A stretch of DNA of 64,000 bases. Origin: Bradysia coprophila. Lineage: Eukaryota > Arthropoda > Insecta > Diptera > Sciaridae. The notes beneath the pieces are model-generated. The model saw nothing but the letters and a program-made list of their open reading frames with translations, searched no databases and was not told the DNA's origin. Of the stretch, positions 48,109-59,198 are shown piece after piece. A program made the position numbers and the translations under genes. Every line of letters begins with the position of its first letter. Position 1 is the first letter of the stretch. The stretch covers positions 19,748,001 to 19,812,000 of the forward strand of contig NW_023503493.1 of NCBI RefSeq assembly GCF_014529535.1, read 5' to 3'.

Positions 48109-50289
48109 TCCCTTGACAGAAAGTCAGAGTCTTATGATAGAAAATACCCTTAAAAATGTCCGTAACCAAAGGCTCTATACCAGGCAAAAGTTGGCCGATT
48201 TTTAAACGTTGGATTCGTTCCTTACATCCGCCGTTTATACAATGACAACAAATGAATGAAGGTGATATGGATTTTTATTGTGCGCGAAATTTTTGAAAAC
48301 GCAAATGATTTTTGTGGAATTTTTTTAATTTTTATTTTTTTTAAGGTATTTTAGGTTTGAGGTATTTAGAGTGATATATATTTGATCCCCCTAAATACAT
48401 AAAAGCTGAAATACCTTTAAAAAATAAAATTAAAAAAATTCCACAAAAATCATTTGCGTTTTCAAAAATTTCGCGCACAATAAAAATCCATATCACCTTC
48501 ATTCATTTGTTGTCATTGTATAAACGGCGGATGTAAGGAACGAATCCGACGTTTAAAAATCGGTCAACTTTTGCCTGGTATAGAGCCTTTGCCGTAACGC
48601 TAAGTTCACTTTGATATTTTGAAAATGTTCTACATTGGCAAAAAACGTTAAAATTTGGGTTTTAATCGACGGAGAATGAAAATATGAGGTTAAGTTCGTA
48701 GATGGGCAATATTGGGGTAATGAGATGGGAGTAATTCTCAAGAGAATTTTATTCCTTGTTACCGCGATAACTTCCCTAATTCTTATCAGATTTTCAAATT
48801 TTTTGTGTTATTCGACGAAGATTGAAATTCTTGAGGTTGAGTTTGCAGATGGATAATGTTAGAACAACGAGACGGGAGAAATTCTACACAGACGCTTTTC
48901 CTTGTGGACTCGATAACTCAAGTAATTCTTTACCGATTTTCAAAATTTTGGTTTTAATCGACAGAGAATGAAAATCATGAGGTTAAGTTCGTAGATGGGC
49001 AATATTGGAGTAATGAGGTGGGAGTAATTCTCAAGAGATTTTTTTACTTGTTACCGCGATAACTTCGATAATTCTTATCCGATTTTCAAAGGTTTTGTGT
49101 TATTCGACGATGATTGAAACTCTTGAGGCTGAGTTTGCAGATGGATAATGTTCGAACAACGACATGGGAGAAATTCTACCCAGACGCTTTCTCTTGTTAC
49201 TGATTTTCAAATTTTTTGTTTTAATTGACTGAGAATGATATTGGAGTAGTGAGTTTGGAGTAATTGTAAACATAACTTGTTATACCACGACATTTTTGCA
49301 ACGGATTTCCAGAAAAATTTCTTATTTGACGAGTTGTAAAATTCTGGATTTCTGGTCTAACAATTAAGAAGTACTTCCCAAAAGAGTTTTTGCTTGCTTG
49401 CTTGAGAAACCGATAGCTCGAGTAATTCTCAGAGGCTTCAAAAACCAATTTCGACTAGTAGCGTAATTCATGTGGTTAAACTCGAACATTGGAATTTAAT
49501 TGGACTAGTAATCTGGGATATACGACAATTTTTGCGTGAAGTCCGTATTCTTAAAAGAATTTTTTTCGTTTCTAAAATGTTTGAACGATTGTGAACTTTG
49601 CGGCCAGAGCGAAGCGAGGGCCGTAATTCACACAAGTTTTATTTTTTCAAGAGGTAGGCAAGAAATACGCCACCTTTTCAGCGCTTTTAGTAGACTATAT
49701 AGGAGACTCATATTAGGAGTTAAACGTACCTCGCTAGACCTTCCACTCATTGCGCTTTTTAGAAGACAATATTCAATCGTTGTAAATATTGTTTGTTTGT
49801 ACTCTTCTCAGTATATGTATAACATACTCAAAAATGCCTCTCCTGATCACATCGTGTTATAATTTCCTATTTTCCATGCTTAGGCTAATGAATATTTGAA
49901 CGAGTGTGAACTTTGCGACCAGAGCGAAACGAGGGCCGTAATTCACACGACTCGTAATTTATTCAAGAGGTAGGCAAGAAATATGCCATTTTAAAAGCGT
50001 TTTTAAGTACTCATACTTATTGGATGTAAAACATCGCTCGCTGAACCTTCGATTCACGCAACTCTTAAGAAAATTAAATAAATTTTGAGTTTTCTAAACG
50101 CTCAGTGAAAATAAAAGAGATACTCAACTAATGATGTAGCAAAGAGACCATTCTTGTTTCGCTTTTTCATCTGACTATAATTTTGTGTTTTTCAAAACAA
50201 CAGCTTTTTTAAAAATGGTAAGACGACTGGGACTGGAAAGTATTGATAATCAGTCAAGGGAAATGACCCACCCAAGTGGTGGAGCCTAG
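48109..50289 (+). mobile_element. Helitron/HINE-like element, copy B
   Basis: Same orientation and near-identical sequence to copy A. It starts TCCCTTGACAGAAAGTCAG after T and ends CAGTCAAGGG, then ACCCACCCAAGTGGTGGAGC and CTAG before T. The terminal hairpin CCACC-CAAGT-GGTGG is perfect here. Compared with A it carries one more pair of the internal 150-bp tandem units (around 48930-49200) and the AGAGCGAAGCGAGGGCCG core twice. It lacks the 664-bp insert of A but has its own nested MITE at 48167-48591. The longest open stretch (49536-49862) lies in mobile-element sequence and is not supported as a gene. Confidence 0.75.
48167..48591. mobile_element. Nested 425-bp foldback MITE with 7-bp target duplication
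   Basis: The arms, about 190 bases each, are almost exact inverted repeats (left edge CAAAGGCTCTATACCAGGC, right edge its complement). The element is flanked by CCGTAAC on both sides (48160-48166 and 48592-48598). Copy A, at about 14568-14574, has a single CCGTAAC and no insert, so it is the empty site. No ORF. Confidence 0.88.
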
Positions 50290-53200
50290 TGAGGATAAAT
50301 GAAGAAACAGTTTTTTTTCCAGGTTATACTGACTAAACAAATCGATTTTCACGAACACATACCGTTGACTCATATCTAATCCCTAATTTTTAATCGTGTA
50401 GTCTACTTTTACTGTAGGCCGAGACAAGGTTCAGTTACCTGTCTAGCAATTTCTTCGAATATCGTACCACCTCTAGCTAAAAAAATAGCTTTGAGGTACC
50501 AACAAACACGTTTAACCGTCCAATATTATTCACAGAGCGTCAATTTATTTAGAATTTATCCAATGCAAAAGGGGCAAACTTTCAAAGTACTTGACGCTGA
50601 TACAATTTAGCCACACACATTATGTGTTTGTTCTTCACTTTATCGCACGATTATGGGGAATATAACGATATAAACCTATGTGTAAATACTCATCCTTGTA
50701 GTTTGGAAAATTCGAAAATAAAAAAAGTAAAAAAAAACTCCCTGAAGCGTAAGACGTGCAAACATGATGACTTCTCATATTTTATCAACATCAGGAGAGA
50801 AGCAAAGTTATACGGTACTTTTGGAATTTTCTTTTATCATCATACATAACATATAACGGACGATAATATATAACAAAGCCGTAACATTGGATCGGAAAAT
50901 ACCTTGATAGACTTAAACAACGTGATGAGAGTTTTTTTTTCTACTTTTGTTCCTTTTTGATACATTCAAAGTCATTCATAACAAGATAGTAGTATAGCAA
51001 AATAGAAAACCATTAAAAACACATTGGATGGAAGTGTGGCTGGATTTATATGTAAAGACTCGTACGACATCTGTTATCGACAACGATGGGGTTGCATTTT
51101 CTTAAACGAAGCGGAATGCATGTGGAATCATAACTGATTTTAGATCGAACCTTAGGAGTTATAGTAATACAAAAGAAGTGACAAATTTTGATTACGCTGC
51201 ACGTTCGCCGTTCTATACAGATCTATGTAAAACATCGAATGGATCTTTCGTTTATTTTTTTTAAATAAAAAGAATTCGCTAACAAAATGTCTTCATTTTC
51301 TCAAAAATGACTTTTCTTCAAAAAGTTTTTTTTGTACATCTTCGACATAACGGACAGCACTAACGATCCAATATTGTTCTACTAACTGTGTGCATTATCA
51401 CCTTTTCAGTAGATTGCAACTTCATTTCTGAAAAAAAGGCATATCAAACATCTCCCAATGCTAAACTACGTATTCGTCGTTATACTCATGTAAGCATGAA
51501 AAGCGAAAAACAAAGTGTGTGTATAACAAAGGGTGTAAGTTTCTATTATAATCTCTAGTAGCATAGCATATGTTATGCATGCACCATACATTTCTAGTGG
51601 GAGACATACCGTATCATATACAATGTACCAGCCAAGTTCGAATGTAGTAATATGATCTAACCTTTGAGAAAAAACTTTTATAAACACGTCGCTGAAGACT
51701 GGCATGGAATGGGTGGGTAACACATATATAATGTGCGCTGAGATGAGCACTTTTTAAGATGAAATTTGTTTTAGCTGGCATTAATGCACCACATATGTCA
51801 CTAACCATTTTCAAGATGATTTCCCAAAATGATAGAAATTTGTGTTTTTCGCATTGATGATGGGAAGCTTGATTAGTTTCACATTAAGCTGAAGGCTGTA
51901 TTCAGATTGATAGATCTTCATTGTGTCGGAAAGTTTGAAATTCAGTTGAATTAAAGCCACGGTAGGAATTTTTTTTTGATGGGTTTTTAGTGGTAGTGCA
52001 GGAACAGCGACGACAAAAATAAGAGATTGACGATATGGCAATAATGTATTACCACATAGAAAGATGTATATGTGGCAACAACTACTGCAGCAATAGTTTT
52101 TGTATCAATGTTTCATCGTTACATAACCCACTATTTAAATCAATCTGAGACAAAATTTAATCAATTAAATGAAATGGATGCTAGTATATTGTTAATACAA
52201 ACAATTCAACCAACCATTACACACCTTGAAATTTAGCAAGCGAAAGCAATAGGTAATGTACTTACCCATAAAATAATTTGATTTGCACGATAAAAGGTAA
52301 ATTTTTCAACTCAAATAAATGAGAGGAAAACTCTGTATAGAGAAAAAAATTTGCTCCGGTCGGTTCGGTGGTGTTATTATTTGCCAAATAAATAATTTTT
52401 AATTCAATTTGTTTTACTTTTCGGTATGTTTGTTTGGGATTCTGTTGCGTTTTTTCTCTTGTTTATAAAGATTAATCAAACTTGATGGCAAATAAAAGTG
52501 CTGCGTGTTGAGCAGAGAAATTTTTGTTTTATGCAGATCTGATACTTTGTTAGTAAATGAAAAATGACTCACAAATTCATCCAATACATTTAGTTTATCA
52601 AGATTTCATGCGGACTCGTTCAGCATTAAGAAACTGTCCATAAAATACGTAATTGATTTTTCGTTCGCAACGGTTTCGTACTTCTTCTACGTGTTGGCCT
52701 ATTGAATACTCGGCACTTAAAAGAGTTGTACGGCATACTCACCATGTATTTGAAGTTGCTAAGCTCCAACTTTTTTTTTTCAACCCTCTTCATAGCTTCC
52801 CACTTCAATCGAAATTGTGACTACTTCACAACTGGCAATATTTTTCTCCACAAAAAATTCGCAAACTTTCAACAAAAGAGGAGTATGAATCGAACGTATA
52901 ATATTTGCCATCCATTGAAAAATGTTCATACGAAACGCTTGGCCGTAAATCCTGCATTTTCCTATTCACAAATACAACAACGTTTCAACGTTTTCATCGA
53001 TTTATCAGTATCGCATTGACACATGGTGCAGACAATAAGCACAGAATTCAAAATTTCCAGATTCAAATATGCGTCTCGTTAAACCTAATAGCTTGGTTCG
53101 ACTCGTAACTTCTATATTTGGCCCATATCCCCTCTGAATCCTCACCGGTTCTATTTTTGTGTAGACACCGCAGGATGGTTTCATTTTAGATCGTTTCACA

Positions 53201-53409
53201 CATAAAAAAAACCGTTGAATTGCATGTGATGAGGTGTAAATAATAACTGCAGGTGGTTGGTGCATCTGGTAACAACATAACAACTGTGGATCGTGCACGT
53301 TAGAATCAAATTTATTTTTGTTTAACTAAGTTTAATTGAAATGAATTGATAGGATTAATATGGGAAACAATAAAAATTATATTTGAACAGTAAACAGGTG
53401 GGCGGCTCC
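50290..53409. other. Intergenic, no gene recognised
   Basis: About 3.1 kb of AT-rich DNA containing the importin 3' UTR at its right end (AATAAA in the minus direction at 53311-53316). Overlapping open stretches at 51466-51814, 52702-53108 and 53005-53298 match no family. Confidence 0.45.
53311..53316 (-). terminator. Poly(A) signal of the importin alpha gene
   Basis: AATAAA on the minus strand about 95 bases past the stop codon at 53410. Confidence 0.6.
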
Positions 53410-56400
53410 TTAGAATTGATATCCATTTTGTCCATTATCTGGATTAAATTGAAGGACTCCATCCACTTCTCCTGGACCTAAATTGTTTTCTTGCTGCAAA
53501 ATTAGAGAAAATTATGTCCGATTAACGACTCCATCAATTTTCCTATCAGCAAGCCCATCTTGCAGTGTATTTCGACACTTACCTCTTCGTCATTGAAGTA
53601 CTTTTCGATTATAAACAGCGACCTCTTGTAAATGTCTTCATTTTCGTGACTCTGCAATTTCTCTAGAATATCGATGCAATTGTTCTCTTCAAGAACACGT
53701 AAAACCTGTTCCGTACCACCGAACTTGTCAGCCAACTCCAGAATGTTCGTTAAGCCAGCCAAAACAACATTGACCGTTCTCGTATCTTTCGAATCCATTA
53801 ACAAACAGAACGGTATGAACACGTTGTATTGCGTAACTAATCTAATGACTTGTTCCGGTGTACCGCTGGTCGTGGTATTTGTCACAATCCAAGCAGCCTC
53901 CTTTTGAGATTTAAAATCTCCCTTCTCCAAAATGGTGCGAATAATGGGGAAAACATCGGAATTGATGACATGTTCGATTTGATCCGAATTGCCAGCTGTA
54001 ATGTTACTGATGGTCCATGCCGCTTCTTTCACAATGTTGGTTTTGTTGCTTTGAAGCAGTTTCTTGAGTGGTACCAATGCACCAGCAGAGATGACGCTGT
54101 CAGTCTGGCGAGTAAATGGATTCATTTGTAGTTTGTTAATTTGATGAGTAGAAGATGGATTTTTGGGGGTATGTTTTTGGATTCTTGTACTGACGAGCAG
54201 GCTTTCCATCCGTTTAAGAAAATCTCTAGTCGAATTGAGCGGTAACTCACTCTAGCGGGTATTTCAAAATCAGTTAGAATCATGCAGGGCCGGATTGGAT
54301 ACTTAGGAGCTCGGGCAATGCTGTGAAGTGGCTCGTAAAATTGATTCCAGGACATTGAAAAATACTGATGTGAAGCTTCGTTAACTAACGAACTACAAAA
54401 ATGCGTAAGAGAATAAGAACCTTTAATTTTATACCAAACCAAATTATGGACGGCTAGGGCCGAAAACGCGATCACAACTTTAAAAAAAGTCGAGTCGAGA
54501 CGTCGAGGGCGCTAGGAATATTGCTTCCAGAAAATGGGATTTTCCACCTTTTGCAATTTCCAACAATCATTTCGATTGAAATCATTTTTTCATTTGGTAG
54601 ATACTTTGTGCCAACATGTTCATAACGGAAAGTCTTTTGACCAAACAATAGGGGAAAAATGTGAAAAGTTTGTACCGAAACACGATGATAAATAAAAAAT
54701 ATTTTATCATCGACGTTCCATCAACCAAGGTAGACAATACATCAAATAAGCACAACAGCGAAATTGAAGCAAAATGTTTATAATCGCAATTTTCATAACA
54801 ATAAAAAAATGAGTTCAAATTGTATGCGAACAGTACAATCCATTATAGCCATACCGAACGGGCATAAAGTTGAAATCAAACAAAAATCGGTCGTCGGAAT
54901 GGTGCAAAACAATATTGAAGGTGGGCCGGGCGTAAGCAAACAATAACTCGACAAAACCATTTTTTTTTCATCTTTAGTAATTGTGGTGTGTGGCTGGGAT
55001 TGTCAAATAAATCGAGTTTTATGTACCGAGTCACCGACACAATCTTTGAATGTTTTCAGCGTTGGGTTGGTGTAAATATAGTTATCAGTTGGGGGTGCAA
55101 GAAAAATTGTTGAACAAAGAGAGAGCCATGCATGCAATGAATTTATTTCTGTTCCCTTTTTTCGTTGAAAGAATGTCTATCTATTTGCGTCACACCCAAT
55201 GTGTTTTATGCATAACAGGTCAAATTTAACGTCTGCAATGGAATTTTTCTTCATTTTTATGTCAAAGTAAAAGGTGAACAAACTGTCAATCATCTCGTAA
55301 ATCGCCCTTTGTTTGGTATAAGTTCAACGGAAAATTCGTGGTGGATAACTCATGAAAACGGTTTTCTGTTTTTAGTTGTATTCTTTTCGGAACGACCGCC
55401 GCAGACATTCCTTACGACGGCAATGAAGGATGACTTCTTTGTTCTTTAAAATGATGTCATTAAAATGGAGTTATTCTTTGCGCTCTGTGTGCTTTTTCTT
55501 GTGGGAGACTTTATGATTTCTCATTTTATTTCAGTTTTTTTTTTGTAGTGCACCGACATTACTTTGCTGTATAATGCGGATTGGACTGAACGAAATAACT
55601 CTTATTTGAGTATTCATTTAGCGTCTCTTTACAATAACAAAAGTATTCAATGTACTGCACTGGGTATACAACGATGTGACTGTAATTATTATGCTTTTAA
55701 GACACACAAAATGCATTAGCATTAGTTACAACTTCGAATTGGTTTGTTTGATGAAAAAGATGTGGTTGAACCGGTATTGTATGAAATGTGGAACAGATGA
55801 TTTATTGTTACTTTTCTACGAATTTCTTGAACACACGGGGTTTTGAAAGTACAAATTTGTTAAGTCGGAGCTTAGAGAATTGACAGTGAATGACCAGCTA
55901 ATTTGGTAATGAGAGCAAGAATTTGCAGTAAAAGTACTTAACTGTCGGTACTTTAAAAGTTCAATTATCGTAATTACGTAAGCAGCGAAGACATTTTTGA
56001 GTAGATGTCACAATTGAATTTGCAAAAATGTGATTTTTTAACGCAAAACGTCCAAAAAGTCTAGCCAAATGTAAATGTAGCACACAATGTATAGAAAAAT
56101 CGTGATGAGAGGAGAATGTGAAAATCTGGCCCATTTCCCTCGTGACCTCATAATTTGAAATCTTTATAACTCGTCCAGACTCCCCGGAAGTGACTTTAAA
56201 GTTTTAGTTGACTGCTATCTGGTTGACCTAATCAAAAATTATTGCCTTATTATGCAAGTCAAAGCTACATTCGTGCAATCGAGTATAATGCAGCACAGTT
56301 TTCACTGTTTGAAATTTCTGTATAACGATTTTCTGTCGTCAATCTTCTTCAGCACAATATGCATTCGACGATAATATTTCCAGTTTTATTGCGTTGAATA

Positions 56401-58169
56401 TGAATGTGTCAACAAAATGAAAATCATTTTTTACATAGAAAAACGGAATTATAAATAAAATGAATTTGATTAAGTAATGACCCGCTTCACATTGAAGTTT
56501 TAAACAAATGAGATGTTGAAAGAAGTTCTGTATTTTGTTCCAACAGACTGTTCAAAGATGGTAATTATACCAGTACTTCCTCCGTTGTTTTCAACTACCA
56601 GATGTATTTCAAGTCTAATACTCGATGGAAATGACGAAAATAAATTTTCAATGCGATGGTATATTAAAATTGGCCAGTGCTCGCTAAAAACTTTCTTCCG
56701 CATTTTAATTAAACGTTGAGATCTTATGGCAGCGCCAACATCAAACGAAAACGGTACCTTTACCAAAATGCGCTTTGTTATTCGCTTTGTGATTATAAAA
56801 GGAAGCGTACCTTACGATGGCAGCAGCGTATTATTCATTAATAAGGAAAATTCATTTAACTTAAAAAATTGGAAAGATCAAATCAACCGGAAAATGTGTT
56901 CAGTCGTTCGTAAAAATGGATAATTTTCAATAAGAATAGAGCCGTACAGCCAAAGCAAAAACAGTCTTATACATTGATAGTACAGTTTGAAAACAACAAA
57001 ACATAAAAAGCAAAGATTTTCTTACCTGCTGATCGTTACCAGTCACAATATTGCCAATGCTCCGTAATGACGGTACAATAATCGATGCATCGTCCCGTTC
57101 AAGCAATCGCACCAACGGGTGAACACAACCATGATCGATGACCGCTTGAATTTTATTGTTATCATCATCCGTAACATAGCTGATAGCCCAAGCTGCATCG
57201 GTCACAACTTGACTATCTTGATGCAGTAACAGTCTAGCCAAATGAGGAAGCATCACTTTCACTTTATCGAATGGCGCCGATGGATTTTTGTTGCGGAAAA
57301 GATTCGACATAAGCCAGGTTATGTTCCGTAGCGATGTGATCTGTAAACGGATGTGTTCTTATTACCACGATTTCGGGCGATTGAAGCGACAGCGGTGGAC
57401 TAAATTTATATGACATACCGACAGATCAGTTGCGAATAGCTGAATCAATCCTTCAACAACATTAGCATTCAAAACGATATCACGGGTTTTGCTGCCATCG
57501 CCAGCGATGTTACCTAATGCCCAAACAGCTTGTTCAGCAACATTAGGCGATGGTGACGACAACAGTCGAATAAACTTATCCACAGCACCAGCATCGACCA
57601 CAGCCATTGTCTGTGCGGATGTACCCGACGCAATGTTTGTTAGAGCCCATGCAGCTTCGAATTGCAAATTGGTACTGAAATAGGTGAATCAGTTGAATGA
57701 CTGGCATTTCGATTGTTGGTTGACAGAAGACTTACTCGTCCGAATAATCCAAAAATGTAACCAATTTCGGTACGATTCCATGGCGTATCATCAAATCAAT
57801 CGGCGGTTGACGTTCCCTGCTCAACATTTTCCGTGTCGACTGGACAGCATCGAAAATGTGTTCGACACTGGCCGAATCCATTCCGAATAAAATTTCCTCG
57901 GGAGTTTTTGTGCATGGTGACTGACCATTGCTGTCCTGTAACGCGAATTCCGGATCTATGTTGATGTTACGACGCTTGAGTATTTGGTCTTCCTTTCTGG
58001 CTTTACGCAACTCAATCTAAAATGACAAACATCCAGTTGGAAATAGGCGAGCTGTTTTCACATTTTTTTTTTCTTCATTTCATACCGTCGCTTCCTTACG
58101 ACTAGATCGCAGACGATCTGAGTTTTTACCATGGTTCTTGTACGCATCGATACGATTTTCATTAGACAT
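53410..58169 (-). CDS. Pen: Importin subunit alpha, KPNA2/Pendulin type, 513 residues, 6 exons
   Basis: Exons on the minus strand: 58086-58169, 57736-58016, 57419-57674, 57026-57340, 53583-54104 and 53410-53493; GT-AG throughout, 1542 coding bases. The N-terminal importin-beta-binding domain is basic ([20 protein letters not shown], then KRRN), and armadillo repeats follow. The W-N pairs that bind nuclear localisation signals are visible: [40 protein letters not shown] and EAAWIVTN. The last exon encodes an acidic tail ending NGYQF. The protein carries NLS cargo into the nucleus with importin beta. [11 protein letters not shown] and the overall order resemble the KPNA2/Pendulin branch more than KPNA1 or KPNA3, from memory of the families. 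The start at 58169 opens directly on the IBB domain; a 5' UTR intron is possible. Confidence 0.93.
54105..57025 (-). other. Long intron of importin alpha
   Basis: A 2.9-kb intron between the exons for the middle and late ARM repeats. The 54122-54209 stretch continues the downstream exon frame past its acceptor and is not coding. Plus-strand open stretches at 56513-56719 and 56726-56923 adjoin each other and have balanced composition but no recognised family. No element of the window's repeat families was spotted. Confidence 0.6.
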
Positions 58170-59198
58170 GGTGAAGGAACTATTTAATTATTTTGCACAA
58201 TCAGTAGTAGCTGTTGAGAAGAAAATTTAAAATTTCCGTTAGCTGATCATAACCTCACAAACCACAAAACATTCAACAATGATTATAACCATTGAAAAAT
58301 CAATCTGCATGATTGTTACATTTAACTGTATTTATATCACAAGATCGACCAATCTAAATTTATGTGAAGTGAATATTTAGCCGAAAATTGAGACATAGAG
58401 ACATGGTATTCATTCTTTTGTTCGACAAATTTCTGTTTTATTAAATAGAAATGTTATTCTTACCGAAAGCGAATTCGAGCTATAAACAAGATATAAACAC
58501 TAAAACAACGCTTTACGAAAATAAAATTGTGCTGAGATCAATATGAAATACGAATTGAATTAAAAAATAGTTTGTAAAATAAAATCAGTCACTTGATTCA
58601 AGCGCAGTTCAACAGCCAACCTCTGATTTGAAAAATTGCAATGGCGTACAGTACCAACACAATGAAAAGCGCGTATTTTGACCATTTTGACATTTTGGTT
58701 GCGCCATCTGTACGTCACTTTCGTTGGTAAAATGTGTGAAATGTTTTGGGCGATCATCTTTTGATCGACGGCGCTAAATTTAATAGCAAGATATAGTCAT
58801 CCTTTGTTGAATTACTATAATTACTGTCACAGTGCTGCAAAACGTTACTGTATTTTGACTTCGAATTACTCGAATGGAGAAAATATCGAAAATGTATGAA
58901 GTGTAAGATTTTTTAGGACCTCTCTCCTACTGTCTTGGAAGAGTAGATTCTCCTGAACATGTAGTTGTGAGTTATCATAGGTTTTGTTCCAAGGTCATTT
59001 CGAAATGTCTTTCATCCACAGAAGGCAACTTAACCTCAACGTTCAGGTTGACGAAAATTTTGATGAAAAATTTACAAAGAAATTTGTTGACGTTTTGTTT
59101 ATGTTTATGTGAATGAAATCGTCGTCGTTCGTGTTGTCAAAGTTCACAGTTATTTGGAACAAACCTATAAGATAATCATTTATTTAGCTAATTTGCTA
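58170..59198. other. Upstream region of importin alpha
   Basis: About 1 kb with 5' UTR and promoter of the leftward importin gene. Sequence at 58620-58770 is less AT-rich (for example GGTTGCGCCATCTGTACGTC) and could be the promoter, but no defined core element could be placed. Confidence 0.4.

Noticed and set aside
49536-49862. 108-codon ORF in copy B
   Set aside because: It is not preserved in copy A, where the same stretch differs by indels, and it overlaps the TE core repeat; chance ORF.
54122-54475. Minus-strand ORF upstream of the importin exon
   Set aside because: It is intron read-through before the acceptor at 54105; the protein frame continues from the exon ending at 57026 with exact phase.
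56513-56923. Two adjoining plus-strand ORFs in the importin intron
   Set aside because: Balanced composition made a nested gene conceivable, but no family, no signal peptide and no splice logic were found.
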